Source of the DNA: Alistipes sp.
Lineage (GTDB): Bacteria; Bacteroidota; Bacteroidia; Bacteroidales; Rikenellaceae
Length of the DNA: 64,000 nucleotides
Assembly: GCA_017520545.1 (NCBI GenBank)
Contig: JAFXFM010000007.1
Location: 1-64,000, forward strand
Direction of reading: 5' to 3'
The position numbers and the translations under genes were made by a program. The notes under the pieces were generated by a model. It was not told the origin of the DNA. It did not search any database and saw nothing but the letters and a program-made list of their open reading frames with translations. Below, piece by piece: positions 1 through 7,638 of the stretch. Every line of letters begins with the position of its first letter. Positions within the stretch are counted from its first letter, which is position 1.

Positions 1-891
1 AATGCGAGCGAACTCGATGAGAGCCTCCTTGCTGTCGATGATGAATACATCCTCGCTGTCGTTGGTGTTAGCCTCGTAGGTGAATTCGGTGAACTCGCGA
101 ACAGTAGCAGCGTTGATTGGCTTCACGTCGCTGTTGAACTTAACAGTCATCTTATCGTGAGCCTCGGTAGTGATTGTTATCACGAATGTACCATAGCTGC
201 CCGAAGGAACGGTTACATAAACCGGAGTAGCCTCTGCGCCGAGTACCAATGGCTCTGCGAAAGTAACGGTAACGGTGTTCGATGCCTCAACAGCAGTCAA
301 AGTGCCGTTTGTGCAATCAACAGTGAAAGCACCTGCAATCTTGCCATTCTGAGCACGAACTGCGATATTGGTTACCTTCTCGCCATTACCCGAGATAGCA
401 AAGCGAAGAACACCTGTGAGGTGCTGCATCTGAATACCGCCCTCTGGCAACTCGGCAGCGTAGCCGTACATTGGCGCAGCCTGTGGAGCAAATGTACCAA
501 CAGTGTAGGGTTGCACGGCAGCAAAAGTTACAGGGAAGGTTGTACCCTCGCCCTCACCCTCTTGTGCAGGGTAAACCACGCAGTAAGGAGCAATCAAGCC
601 CTCACCCTCGAACTGGAAGAATGCCGAAGACGCACCATCGCTCTCTGCCGGCAAAGCCTTCGAAACATCGCCATTGATGGCAATCTGGTCGCCCGCACTC
701 CAATAGAGCGGATATTTGCCCTCTGCGTCGCGGTCGCCGAGTTGAGTTCTCGACTCCTCCAACGAGATTGCAAACTCGGTAACGCCGGTCTGACCAACGT
801 TTACACCGAGATCTTCGGTTGTGTCGGTAACGCACGAAAATGCAAACATTCCCGCCACAACCGCCGTGAAAATTTTTATCAAATTTTTCAT
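1..891 (-). CDS. Fimbrillin-like lipoprotein, C-terminus cut by the left edge
   Basis: The frame is open from an ATG at 891 to the window edge, giving 297 codons without a stop. The N-terminus (MKNLIKIFTAVVAGMFAFSC) is a lipoprotein signal with the lipobox Cys at residue 20. Next comes a stretch with TQLGD and then LYWSAGDQIAING, the pattern usual at the start of Bacteroidetes fimbrillin-like (Mfa-like) surface proteins. The rest is Thr/Val-rich beta-type sequence. A possible leftward promoter lies at 1067-1074, although the leader would be long. The role is inferred to be a surface or adhesin-like lipoprotein. The family assignment rests on the WSAGDQI region only. The opposite strand carries a long shadow frame here that should be ignored. 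Confidence 0.75.
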   Translation of the reverse strand, partial: MKNLIKIFTAVVAGMFAFSCVTDTTEDLGVNVGQTGVTEFAISLEESRTQLGDRDAEGKYPLYWSAGDQIAINGDVSKALPAESDGASSAFFQFEGEGLIAPYCVVYPAQEGEGEGTTFPVTFAAVQPYTVGTFAPQAAPMYGYAAELPEGGIQMQHLTGVLRFAISGNGEKVTNIAVRAQNGKIAGAFTVDCTNGTLTAVEASNTVTVTFAEPLVLGAEATPVYVTVPSGSYGTFVITITTEAHDKMTVKFNSDVKPINAATVREFTEFTYEANTNDSEDVFIIDSKEALIEFARI

Positions 892-1001
892 CGTTTTTTT
901 GGTTTTTGGTTAATAAATTAAATTAAGTAAAATGGTATCTTTGTTAATGTATAAATTCAAATTATCGTCGTAACTCGCTGATAACGAATATATTAAACCT
1001 C

Positions 1002-1041
1002 AAAATCCCCCCCCCCCGAAAAAAATCGGGGAAGGGATTTT
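1002..1041 (-). terminator. Terminator of the upstream leftward pair, containing a C11 tract
   Basis: AAAATCCC at 1002-1009 pairs with GGGATTTT at 1034-1041, and CCCCGA at 1014-1019 pairs with TCGGGG at 1026-1031. It lies just past the stop of the exported protein at 1163. The 5' arm holds eleven consecutive C residues (1007-1017), a likely slippage site. Confidence 0.65.
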
Positions 1042-1066
1042 AAGTATTGCACCTCTGTGTATGGTG

Positions 1067-1074
1067 CAAATATA
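1067..1074 (-). promoter_or_regulatory. Possible promoter -7 box (TATATTTG)
   Basis: CAAATATA on the + strand reads TATATTTG leftward and matches the Bacteroidetes TAnnTTTG box. It is the best candidate I see for the gene starting at 891, but it is about 175 bases away. Confidence 0.4.
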
Positions 1075-1162
1075 CGATTTATTTTTTAAAATAGGTATTC
1101 TATGCAAAAAAAAATCGCAACCCTCTCGGATTGCGACCAAAATTTCGCCTACATCTCAAACA

Positions 1163-2305
1163 CTACTCCACCAATTCAAAGGCTTGCGATTTACCGCCGA
1201 CAAAACGAGCAAGAAGCAACGTCGCTCCGCGGCCCTGCTTGCTTTTGGTAGCTTTTGTGAGGTAGAAATAGTCGTTGCCCAAGGCGCAAATTCCACACGC
1301 GCCATACTTGTTTCGCCAACCATAAATTTTGCCATTGTTCGGATCTTTTGCACCAAGTTTTGCGAGTGATAGCAAAGCTCCCTTCTTCTGATAGTCTACG
1401 CCTTTTAAGCTCTTAACCTTTGCTTTTTTTGCCCCATCGACACAGAAGAGCGAGTAGTTGGCAAAATGCTCTTTCTTACCCGTGTAGCACGCTAAAAACC
1501 AAAGATTTGAACTCTTGTCGTATTCGAGGTTCTGCACACCCCAAGTGGTATTTCCTGTATATACGAAGTACTTTCCGTAAGGCTCCTTTGGACCTTTGCG
1601 ATGCAGCTCGTCCTGCGAGTGAATAGTCTCATATTTCGCCCAATCGGCAACATCGTACTGCAAGAAGACTTGGTGGTCGTTGTCATTGCGATTTTTATCG
1701 CCATAGATGCCATACGCCACCGTCAGCAGCCTCTTGCCCGAGCCATCGAATGCCGGACCAAACGATATACCGTCGAAGCCGGCACAGCCATAGCGGTGTT
1801 TGAGCGTTGCACCCGACTTGGTTGTAACCTCTGCCTCGAAATCATCGACAATAGTGCTCAATAGCACACTCTTCATTATGCCGTCCTTGTCGGCACTCAT
1901 ATTCTCACGCGTAATCTTCTCAACGTCGAATATCGCAACATAGAAGCCGGTCTTAAACTGCTTTTTTACGCCCTCCTGCCTCAAAATGCCCTTGCCGATA
2001 GCGTCATTTTTATACTCCAACGAGCCATAAAGACGTCCGTCCTCTTCGTTAAATTCGAGGCAACCCAAATGTCCTAAAATTCCCGTAACCGTTCCGACAA
2101 CATTGCCCTTCATATCCAATTTCACGAGCATTGTCGTAAAGGACAGATAGACAAACTCCCGCTTAGCATCGACTGCTATACCCTGCACGTGTCCAGCCTT
2201 CCAGCCCTCCGTATGCAGCTTTTTTGGAAGATCAGAGAGAGGTGTTGCGGCAAGAACAGCTGTCGTCATAATCAGAGCCGACAACGCCAAAATGAGTCGT
2301 TTCAT
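1163..2305 (-). CDS. Exported protein of unknown function, possibly a beta-propeller
   Basis: This 380-residue protein starts with a classical signal peptide (MKRLILALSALIMTTAVLAA), followed by a mature chain rich in short hydrophobic beta-strand-like stretches. Segments such as VQGIAVDAKREFVYLSF and YGCAGFDGISFGPAFDGSGK look like blades of a propeller, but I cannot name a family. It starts three bases after the stop of the small Cys-rich membrane protein, so the two are co-transcribed from the promoter at 2588-2595 and end at the hairpin at 1002-1041. A periplasmic or surface location is inferred from the signal peptide. No catalytic motif is obvious. Confidence 0.7.
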   Translation of the reverse strand: MKRLILALSALIMTTAVLAATPLSDLPKKLHTEGWKAGHVQGIAVDAKREFVYLSFTTMLVKLDMKGNVVGTVTGILGHLGCLEFNEEDGRLYGSLEYKNDAIGKGILRQEGVKKQFKTGFYVAIFDVEKITRENMSADKDGIMKSVLLSTIVDDFEAEVTTKSGATLKHRYGCAGFDGISFGPAFDGSGKRLLTVAYGIYGDKNRNDNDHQVFLQYDVADWAKYETIHSQDELHRKGPKEPYGKYFVYTGNTTWGVQNLEYDKSSNLWFLACYTGKKEHFANYSLFCVDGAKKAKVKSLKGVDYQKKGALLSLAKLGAKDPNNGKIYGWRNKYGACGICALGNDYFYLTKATKSKQGRGATLLLARFVGGKSQAFELVE

Positions 2306-2307
2306 CG

Positions 2308-2568
2308 TTATTGTTTGTTTTGGTTAGAATGTTCAATATCACACCCTGCACAGTTTCCACTACAAGGATTGTCGTCGCACTTCTCCGCCGCCATATCCTC
2401 GCGAGTCTCCTGCACGGCGCACTTAATTCCAAGACGTTGCATATCCTTGTTTGTAGATATCTCGGAGTCGATGTGGTGTCCCTTGAAAATCAGCGTCAGC
2501 GACATAGCCAAGATGAAAAATGCCACCGCAGCAATCGCCACAAGTATTACCGTGAAAGTTGTTCCCAT
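2308..2568 (-). CDS. Small membrane protein with Cys-rich tail (NqrM-like?)
   Basis: The protein has 86 residues. Residues 5-30 form one hydrophobic segment, and the C-terminus carries a tight cluster, CDDNPCSGNCAGC (four Cys in 13 residues), plus one earlier Cys in GIKCAVQ. The topology resembles small Cys-rich membrane factors such as NqrM, which helps assemble the Na+-pumping NADH:quinone reductase, but no nqr genes are present here, so that is only a suggestion. It is the first gene of a two-gene unit and has its own consensus promoter. Metal or Fe-S handling is a plausible inference from the Cys spacing. Confidence 0.6.
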   Translation of the reverse strand: MGTTFTVILVAIAAVAFFILAMSLTLIFKGHHIDSEISTNKDMQRLGIKCAVQETREDMAAEKCDDNPCSGNCAGCDIEHSNQNKQ

Positions 2569-2587
2569 AATCGATGTTTTAACTCTG

Positions 2588-2595
2588 CAAATTTA
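2588..2595 (-). promoter_or_regulatory. Promoter -7 box for the leftward pair (TAAATTTG)
   Basis: CAAATTTA on the + strand reads TAAATTTG leftward, 20 bases before the ATG at 2568. It is divergent from the ruvA promoter about 65 bases away. Confidence 0.6.
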
Positions 2596-2657
2596 CTCTT
2601 TTTGCGTTACATTACAAGATTATAACGATGAAATTTCGTATTTTAATCTCTTTTTCC

Positions 2658-2665
2658 TATTTTTG
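2658..2665 (+). promoter_or_regulatory. ruvA promoter -7 box (TATTTTTG)
   Basis: TATTTTTG matches TAnnTTTG and lies 22 bases before the ruvA start codon. Confidence 0.6.
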
Positions 2666-2687
2666 CACCAAATAATTATTTGGTAGT

Positions 2688-3281
2688 ATGTACGAATACA
2701 TCAATGGAACACTCGCCGAGGTAGCACCTGCGTATGCTGTAGTAGATGCCGGGGGCGTCGGTTACTTTGTAAACATATCGCTTCACACCTACTCCGAGAT
2801 TGAAAAAGCGGAGAACGTGAAGCTCTACATCCATCACATCGTACGCGAAGATGCAGAGTTGCTCTACGGCTTCTCCTCAAAAGAGGAGCGTGATTTATTC
2901 CGCCTGTTGATAAGCGTTTCGGGCGTGGGAGGAAACACCGCTCGAATGATACAATCGACCTACTCTCCATCGGAGTTGCGCAATATCATCGCAACAGGAA
3001 ATGCTACTCTCCTGAAAAATGTCAAAGGTTTAGGCTTGAAAACAGCACAGAAGATCATCGTAGATTTGAGTGGCAAGATGCTCGACCTGCCGTCGCATAA
3101 TGCAGCCGACAACGCTTTGGCAGCATCGCAACGCTCGGAGGCATTTGACGAGGCCTTGGCAGCACTCGTTATGCTCGGATTTACGAAGGCTGCTTCCGAA
3201 AAGGTGTTGCAGAAGATATTCAAAGCAGACTCGTCGCTTGGAGTCGAGGAGGCTATTCGCAGCGCACTGAAACAGTTATAA
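2688..3281 (+). CDS. ruvA: Holliday junction DNA helicase subunit RuvA
   Basis: RuvA binds four-way DNA junctions and loads the RuvB motor for branch migration during recombination repair. The 197 residues fit the family length. Domain I is the N-terminal OB fold (MYEYINGTLAEV, with VGYFVNI). Helix-hairpin-helix motifs follow (ISVSGVGGNTARMIQ and LLKNVKGLGLKTAQKIIVDL). The C-terminal domain III (about 145-197), which contacts RuvB, is joined by a flexible linker. It is transcribed alone or at the head of a rightward series; no ruvB or ruvC is adjacent. Confidence 0.97.
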   Translation: MYEYINGTLAEVAPAYAVVDAGGVGYFVNISLHTYSEIEKAENVKLYIHHIVREDAELLYGFSSKEERDLFRLLISVSGVGGNTARMIQSTYSPSELRNIIATGNATLLKNVKGLGLKTAQKIIVDLSGKMLDLPSHNAADNALAASQRSEAFDEALAALVMLGFTKAASEKVLQKIFKADSSLGVEEAIRSALKQL

Positions 3282-3327
3282 AGTAAATTTTCGACTACAA
3301 AAACATAGTTTTTGAATAATAATTTCT

Positions 3328-3335
3328 ATATTTGT
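3328..3335 (+). promoter_or_regulatory. Promoter -7 box for the FKBP-like lipoprotein pair (TATATTTG)
   Basis: TATATTTG lies nine bases before the ATG at 3344. Transcription would start about at 3340-3342, so the more upstream TTG at 3332 cannot be the start codon, and the mRNA has almost no leader. Confidence 0.6.
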
Positions 3336-3343
3336 CCGTTATA

Positions 3344-3937
3344 ATGGCTATGAAGAGGTTGCTGATCATACTATTTTTGCTACCGATACTCGTAGGTTGC
3401 AAGCAGGAGGACACCCTTCTCTCGGAGCGCGACCAGATTGAGAAGTATCTCACCTCGTCGCGTCGTATGGTTGCCGAGGACCAAATTGGAAATGTTATAG
3501 AGGAGCATCCAAAGTTCTACACCGTATTCGGTCGCTACGCCTATCGGCACATCGTAAACTACTACGATGCCGACCGCGAAAGCAGACCGGAGGTGGCGTG
3601 GGGCGATAGTTTGAAGATACGTTTCAACGCCTATACTTTCAGTGGTTCGGAACCTTCGGAGTCGTCGATATATTGGTCGAACGTTCCCGAAGTTATACAG
3701 GAGCTCGGCACAACAAGCAACAATACGCTCGATTGGTCGAGTGAACCGTTGGCGATAAAATTGGGTACGACACCCATATTGGCAGGATTGGAACACACAC
3801 TACCGGGTTGTCGCGAGGCGGACTCGGTGCAGGTATATATGACCTCGAACCTCGCCTATGGAGAGCAACTTATCGGCGTTGTGCCCAAGAACTCGATGGT
3901 GGCGTGGTATATGAAGATAGAGAGAGTTACAAAGTAA
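3344..3937 (+). CDS. FKBP-like peptidyl-prolyl isomerase lipoprotein
   Basis: The protein has 197 residues from the ATG at 3344 (a second ATG at 3350 is equally possible). It has a lipoprotein signal ending in ILVGC. The C-terminal half reads as an FKBP fold: a first strand SLKIRFNAYTF, then LAIKLGTTPILAGLEHTL, VQVYMTSNLAYGEQ and VPKNSMVAWYMKI, which match the FKBP order of lG..vi.Gl, v.iP..lAYG and IP.nstlvf.iel. Several active-site aromatics of true FKBPs seem to be replaced, so isomerase activity is uncertain. The next gene starts three bases after its stop and encodes a larger FKBP-like lipoprotein, so the pair is probably a folding or surface-assembly unit of the envelope. Confidence 0.8.
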   Translation: MAMKRLLIILFLLPILVGCKQEDTLLSERDQIEKYLTSSRRMVAEDQIGNVIEEHPKFYTVFGRYAYRHIVNYYDADRESRPEVAWGDSLKIRFNAYTFSGSEPSESSIYWSNVPEVIQELGTTSNNTLDWSSEPLAIKLGTTPILAGLEHTLPGCREADSVQVYMTSNLAYGEQLIGVVPKNSMVAWYMKIERVTK

Positions 3938-3940
3938 GAT

Positions 3941-5446
3941 ATGAGTTTTACGAAAAGCATAGTTAAAGGTCTTTTGGCGGTGGCTGTTGCAGCCTTTGCC
4001 CTAACATCGTGTATAAAGGAGGAGAGTATATCGAACGAGGAGCGCGAAAAAATTTCGCTCGAAGCGTGGATAAAGCTCAACAAGCCCGAACTCCTCAACA
4101 ACTACCAAGAGGAGGGCGGCTACTACGTCGAAATTCTCGATGGCGACACGAACGAGAATCTACCCATAAATGGCAACGACTACGGCTCGGAGCCGCTTAT
4201 GGATCAGGACACCTGTTGGGTATACACCAATATGACGGGACGAGATATCAACGGTGCAATCTGTATGACACGCAGTGGTCAGTTGGCGGATATGTGCGGT
4301 ACATTCTCATACTCCACCCACTATGTTCCATACATAAACTACTGTGGAAGCAACAATATGGGACTTTTGGAGGGTACATACCTCGCGATGCGTCACGAGT
4401 TGAAGATTGGCGACCAGACCTATAAGATGCGTCGCGGTTCGAAGGTGCGTCTTTATCTCCCATCGACCATCGCCTATGGCGAGAACGGCACCTCAACCGA
4501 AGGTGGCTACGAAGGACAATACTCGCTCGATGCATCACGACCTTTTGTATTGGATATTGAGGTGTTGGGCGCAATAAAAAACCCCTCTGACAAGGAGTTG
4601 GATATGATAAAAAGTTACGTCGGCTGGGAGGGCTATTGGACACAGGCAACCAAGGACGAGAGCGAGAAGGTCGATGAGAACGACGACTTGACACTCAAAG
4701 GTTTGTACTACAACCACAAATACAACCCTGCGACCGATGATGTGCACAACTACCGCTATATGCAGCCACATCTCAAAGGCTTGAACAACCCGTACATCGA
4801 CTCCAAGCTTTACAAGGCAGGAGGTATGCCGGAGCTCAACAAGAAGATCAACGACATTCTTTTGAAGCGTTTTGGCGAGGGTTTGGAGGCGTCGAAGCGC
4901 AACGAGAAGAACCTTGTTACAAAGAATGGTCGTGCAGATGTGTGGTACGTATTGCGATTCCTCGATGGCTTTGTTGTAGACACGAATATCGCCGAGATTC
5001 GCAAACTCGTATTCAACGAGCAAAATCCCGTATGCGAGGTATTCAGCTACAGCCCTTCGGACGACGAAGGTAAGGGAGAAACCGAGCGTCAGGCCATTGG
5101 AGCGTGGTTCTACTGCATTCCACAGATGCACTACGGAGGTTACGGACAGATTATAACATCGTCCGGCTATGCATACGGAGCGGCCGGCTTATCGGGTACA
5201 ACCACCACCGAGACCACATCGACAGGTAATAGTATGGCGAACTACTATAATATGATGAACTATTACAACTACTACAATTCGTATTATAACTACTACAGCC
5301 CGTACTACAACTACTACGATTACAACTTCTACAACTATAATTACAACGTCGAGGAGGAGGAGACAACAACAAAGACCACTATAAGCACAGAGATTCTGCC
5401 ATATACACCGTTGGTATTCACAATCTTTGTAGAGCCAAATGAATAG
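3941..5446 (+). CDS. Double FKBP-like lipoprotein with a Tyr/Asn-rich insertion
   Basis: The protein has 501 residues and a lipobox Cys in FALTSC near residue 24. Two FKBP-like regions can be read. The first ends about residue 210, with YKMRRGSKVRLYLPSTIAYG then RPFVLDIEVLG. The second runs from about residue 330 to the end, with RADVWYVLRFLDGFVVD, then IGAWFYCIPQMHYGG, SGYAYGAAG and finally LPYTPLVFTIFVEP. Between AYGAAG (about 411-415) and LPYTPLVF (about 486-493), where FKBPs have the 80s loop, there is a Thr/Ser linker and then about 38 residues almost entirely Tyr and Asn (about 432-470). The nucleotide sequence there is a run of tac/tat and aac/aat codons. It is the second gene of a translationally coupled pair and overlaps the rlmI frame by eight bases. 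Confidence 0.75.
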   Translation: MSFTKSIVKGLLAVAVAAFALTSCIKEESISNEEREKISLEAWIKLNKPELLNNYQEEGGYYVEILDGDTNENLPINGNDYGSEPLMDQDTCWVYTNMTGRDINGAICMTRSGQLADMCGTFSYSTHYVPYINYCGSNNMGLLEGTYLAMRHELKIGDQTYKMRRGSKVRLYLPSTIAYGENGTSTEGGYEGQYSLDASRPFVLDIEVLGAIKNPSDKELDMIKSYVGWEGYWTQATKDESEKVDENDDLTLKGLYYNHKYNPATDDVHNYRYMQPHLKGLNNPYIDSKLYKAGGMPELNKKINDILLKRFGEGLEASKRNEKNLVTKNGRADVWYVLRFLDGFVVDTNIAEIRKLVFNEQNPVCEVFSYSPSDDEGKGETERQAIGAWFYCIPQMHYGGYGQIITSSGYAYGAAGLSGTTTTETTSTGNSMANYYNMMNYYNYYNSYYNYYSPYYNYYDYNFYNYNYNVEEEETTTKTTISTEILPYTPLVFTIFVEPNE

Positions 5447-6647
5447 AACGATGACAAGAGCAAAGATATATCTGCGACGCGGCAAAGAGGAGTCGCTACA
5501 ACGTCGCCACCCGTGGATCTTCTCGGGCGCAATTGAGCGCATCGAATGCGAGGGCGAAAACATTCCCGAAGGCTCGGTGGTTGATGTCCTCACTCAACGA
5601 GGCGACTATATTGCTCGCGGACACTACCAAATTGGCTCTATCGCTGTGCGTATCCTCACCTTCGAGAAGGAGGAGATCGACGCTGTATGGTGGCAGAAGC
5701 GCATTGCAAGTGCCTACGATGTGCGTCATACTCTCAAACTCACCGACAATCCGCAGACAACGTGCTACCGACTTATTCACGGCGAGGGCGACCTTTTACC
5801 GGGATTGGTAGTCGATATATATGGCACAACAGCCGTCGTGCAGTGCCACTCGGTGGGTATGTATCACTCTCGCAACGACATTGCTGAGGCGATACGCGAG
5901 ATCTATGGCGAAAAAATCACCGCAATATACGACAAAAGCGCACAAACAGTACCTTTCAAGGCGAATTTGAACGCCGTCGATGGCTACCTCTATGGCTCGG
6001 CAGAAAAAGATAACGTAGTATTGGAGAATGGTCATAAGTTCCTCGTAAATTGGGAAGAGGGACAAAAGACCGGTTTCTTCATTGACCAACGTTTCAACCG
6101 CCACCTTGTACAGGAGTATGCCAAGGGCCGTACCGTATTGAACACCTTCTGCTACACGGGAGGTTTTTCGGTATATGCGTTGGCAGGAGGAGCGAAAGAG
6201 GTGTGCTCAATAGATGCTTCGGAGCGTGCAGTAAGGCTCGTTGATGAGAATATCCGACTCAACTTTGGCGACGACGCGCCTCACACCTCGTTGGCGTGCG
6301 ATGCAGTGGAGTACCTGAAAGATATTGGCGACAAGTACGATATGATAATCCTCGACCCGCCTGCATTTGCCAAGCACCACAAGGTTCTCGGAAATGCAAT
6401 GCAGGGATATAAGCGATTGAACGCCAGAGCACTATCACAAATCAAAAGTGGAGGTATACTCTTCACATTCTCCTGCTCACAAGCGGTTTCGAAGGAGTTA
6501 TTCCGCACTACCGTATTTACGGCAGCGGCTATTGCAGGGCGCAAAGTACGTATTTTGCATCAACTGACACAGCCTACCGACCACCCTATCAACATCTACC
6601 ACCCCGAGGGCGAGTATTTGAAGGGATTGGTACTTTACGTGGAGTAA
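5439..6647 (+). CDS. rlmI: 23S rRNA cytosine-5 methyltransferase, RlmI-like
   Basis: Members of this family (COG1092) methylate a 23S rRNA cytosine with S-adenosylmethionine. The N-terminus (KIYLRRGKEESLQRRHPWIFSGAI) is the RNA-binding PUA domain. The middle carries FIDQRFNRHLV, and the Rossmann core has VLNTFCYTGGFSVYALAGGA (SAM binding) and MIILDPPAFAK (motif IV, about residue 305). A catalytic Cys is expected at FTFSCSQAV. The 402-residue length fits. Two starts are possible: ATG 5439, overlapping the previous gene by eight bases, or ATG 5451, giving MTRAKIYL, which is closer to homologous N-termini. Confidence 0.93.
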   Translation: MNRTMTRAKIYLRRGKEESLQRRHPWIFSGAIERIECEGENIPEGSVVDVLTQRGDYIARGHYQIGSIAVRILTFEKEEIDAVWWQKRIASAYDVRHTLKLTDNPQTTCYRLIHGEGDLLPGLVVDIYGTTAVVQCHSVGMYHSRNDIAEAIREIYGEKITAIYDKSAQTVPFKANLNAVDGYLYGSAEKDNVVLENGHKFLVNWEEGQKTGFFIDQRFNRHLVQEYAKGRTVLNTFCYTGGFSVYALAGGAKEVCSIDASERAVRLVDENIRLNFGDDAPHTSLACDAVEYLKDIGDKYDMIILDPPAFAKHHKVLGNAMQGYKRLNARALSQIKSGGILFTFSCSQAVSKELFRTTVFTAAAIAGRKVRILHQLTQPTDHPINIYHPEGEYLKGLVLYVE

Positions 6648-6744
6648 GAGCAACGGGGTGAGAGCAACGGAACGAGAGCAACGGGACGAGAGGAACGCGA
6701 CGAGAGGAACGCGACGAGAGGAACGCGACGAGAGGAACGAGGTA
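6647..6744. repeat. 14-bp tandem repeat, seven units
   Basis: Seven units of 14 bases follow the pattern AGAGSAACGNGACG. Units 4-6 (6689-6730) are identical, AGAGGAACGCGACG. Units 1-3 have AGAGCAACGG, and unit 7 degenerates into AGAGGAACGAGGTA. The array begins at the last base of the rlmI stop codon and ends before a purine-rich stretch leading to prmA. The purine-rich AGAGGAA parts resemble ribosome-binding sites. Confidence 0.95.
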
Positions 6745-6768
6745 AGAGGTAAGAGGAAAACGATATAA

Positions 6769-7599
6769 ATGGCAACCTATACGAAACTATCCATACAAGC
6801 CACCGAGGAGCAGGGCGAGATTCTTGCTGCCTACCTTGCGGATTATCCGTTCGATAGTTTCGACTATGCGAATGGGCTCTTCAATGCCTACATTCCGCAG
6901 AGTGAGTTGGAGAGTTATCTGGCAAACGTAGAGCAGCTACTCGAAGAAGAGGGCATCATCGACTACTACTTCGAAGATATAGAGTCGCAGAATTGGAATG
7001 CCCTGTGGGAGAGCAACTTCGAAGAGGTGGAGGTAAGGGATAAGGTGCTTATTCGCGCCCCTTTCCACAATACCCGTCCCCACTACAAGGGTTTGGAGGT
7101 AATTATCCAACCAAAGATGTCATTCGGTACCGGCCACCACGCCACCACGCAATTGATGGTAGAGATACTATTAAGCTCGCACCTCGAAGGTAAACGCATA
7201 CTCGATATGGGCAGTGGAACGGGTGTTTTGGCGATTGTGGCGGCTAAACTTGGCGCCGAAAGCGTCTTTGCAGTTGAGATTGACGATATGGCAGAGGAGA
7301 GTGTTCGCGAAAACATCCTACTCAACGCCGTGGAAGAGAAGATAACCTCGGTACGTGGTGATGCGAGGGCTATCGAGGGCAAGAAGTTTGACCTCGTATT
7401 GGCAAATATCAATCGCAATGTGCTGCTTGCTGATATGGACACATACGCAGCAACACTTTCGAAGGGTGGAAAACTCGTTATGAGCGGTTTTTTGGCTGAT
7501 GACGTACCAATGCTGCTCAAAAAGGCGAAGCAGCTCGGAATGAAGAGGACAAAACAGTTGTCGCACGGTGAGTGGCAGGCCATTCAAGTTGAAAAGTAA
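6769..7599 (+). CDS. prmA: Ribosomal protein L11 methyltransferase
   Basis: PrmA trimethylates ribosomal protein L11 in the cytoplasm. The protein has 276 residues. The N-terminal substrate-binding domain includes NWNALWESNFEEVEVRDKVL, the typical W...F.P transition. The methyltransferase core has MSFGTGHHATTQLM, RILDMGSGTGVLAI and LVLANINRNVL, the last being the NANI-type motif IV. The sequence lies downstream of the 14-bp array and is followed by dsbD in the same direction after 39 bases. Confidence 0.95.
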   Translation: MATYTKLSIQATEEQGEILAAYLADYPFDSFDYANGLFNAYIPQSELESYLANVEQLLEEEGIIDYYFEDIESQNWNALWESNFEEVEVRDKVLIRAPFHNTRPHYKGLEVIIQPKMSFGTGHHATTQLMVEILLSSHLEGKRILDMGSGTGVLAIVAAKLGAESVFAVEIDDMAEESVRENILLNAVEEKITSVRGDARAIEGKKFDLVLANINRNVLLADMDTYAATLSKGGKLVMSGFLADDVPMLLKKAKQLGMKRTKQLSHGEWQAIQVEK

Positions 7600-7638
7600 G
7601 AGAAAAGAGGAGTAAGAGATAAATTTAAACTACATAAT

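Noticed and set aside
157-921. Rightward open frame of 254 codons at the left edge
   Set aside because: It is the antisense shadow of the leftward fimbrillin-like lipoprotein gene, which has a signal peptide and a proper start. The shadow has no family features.
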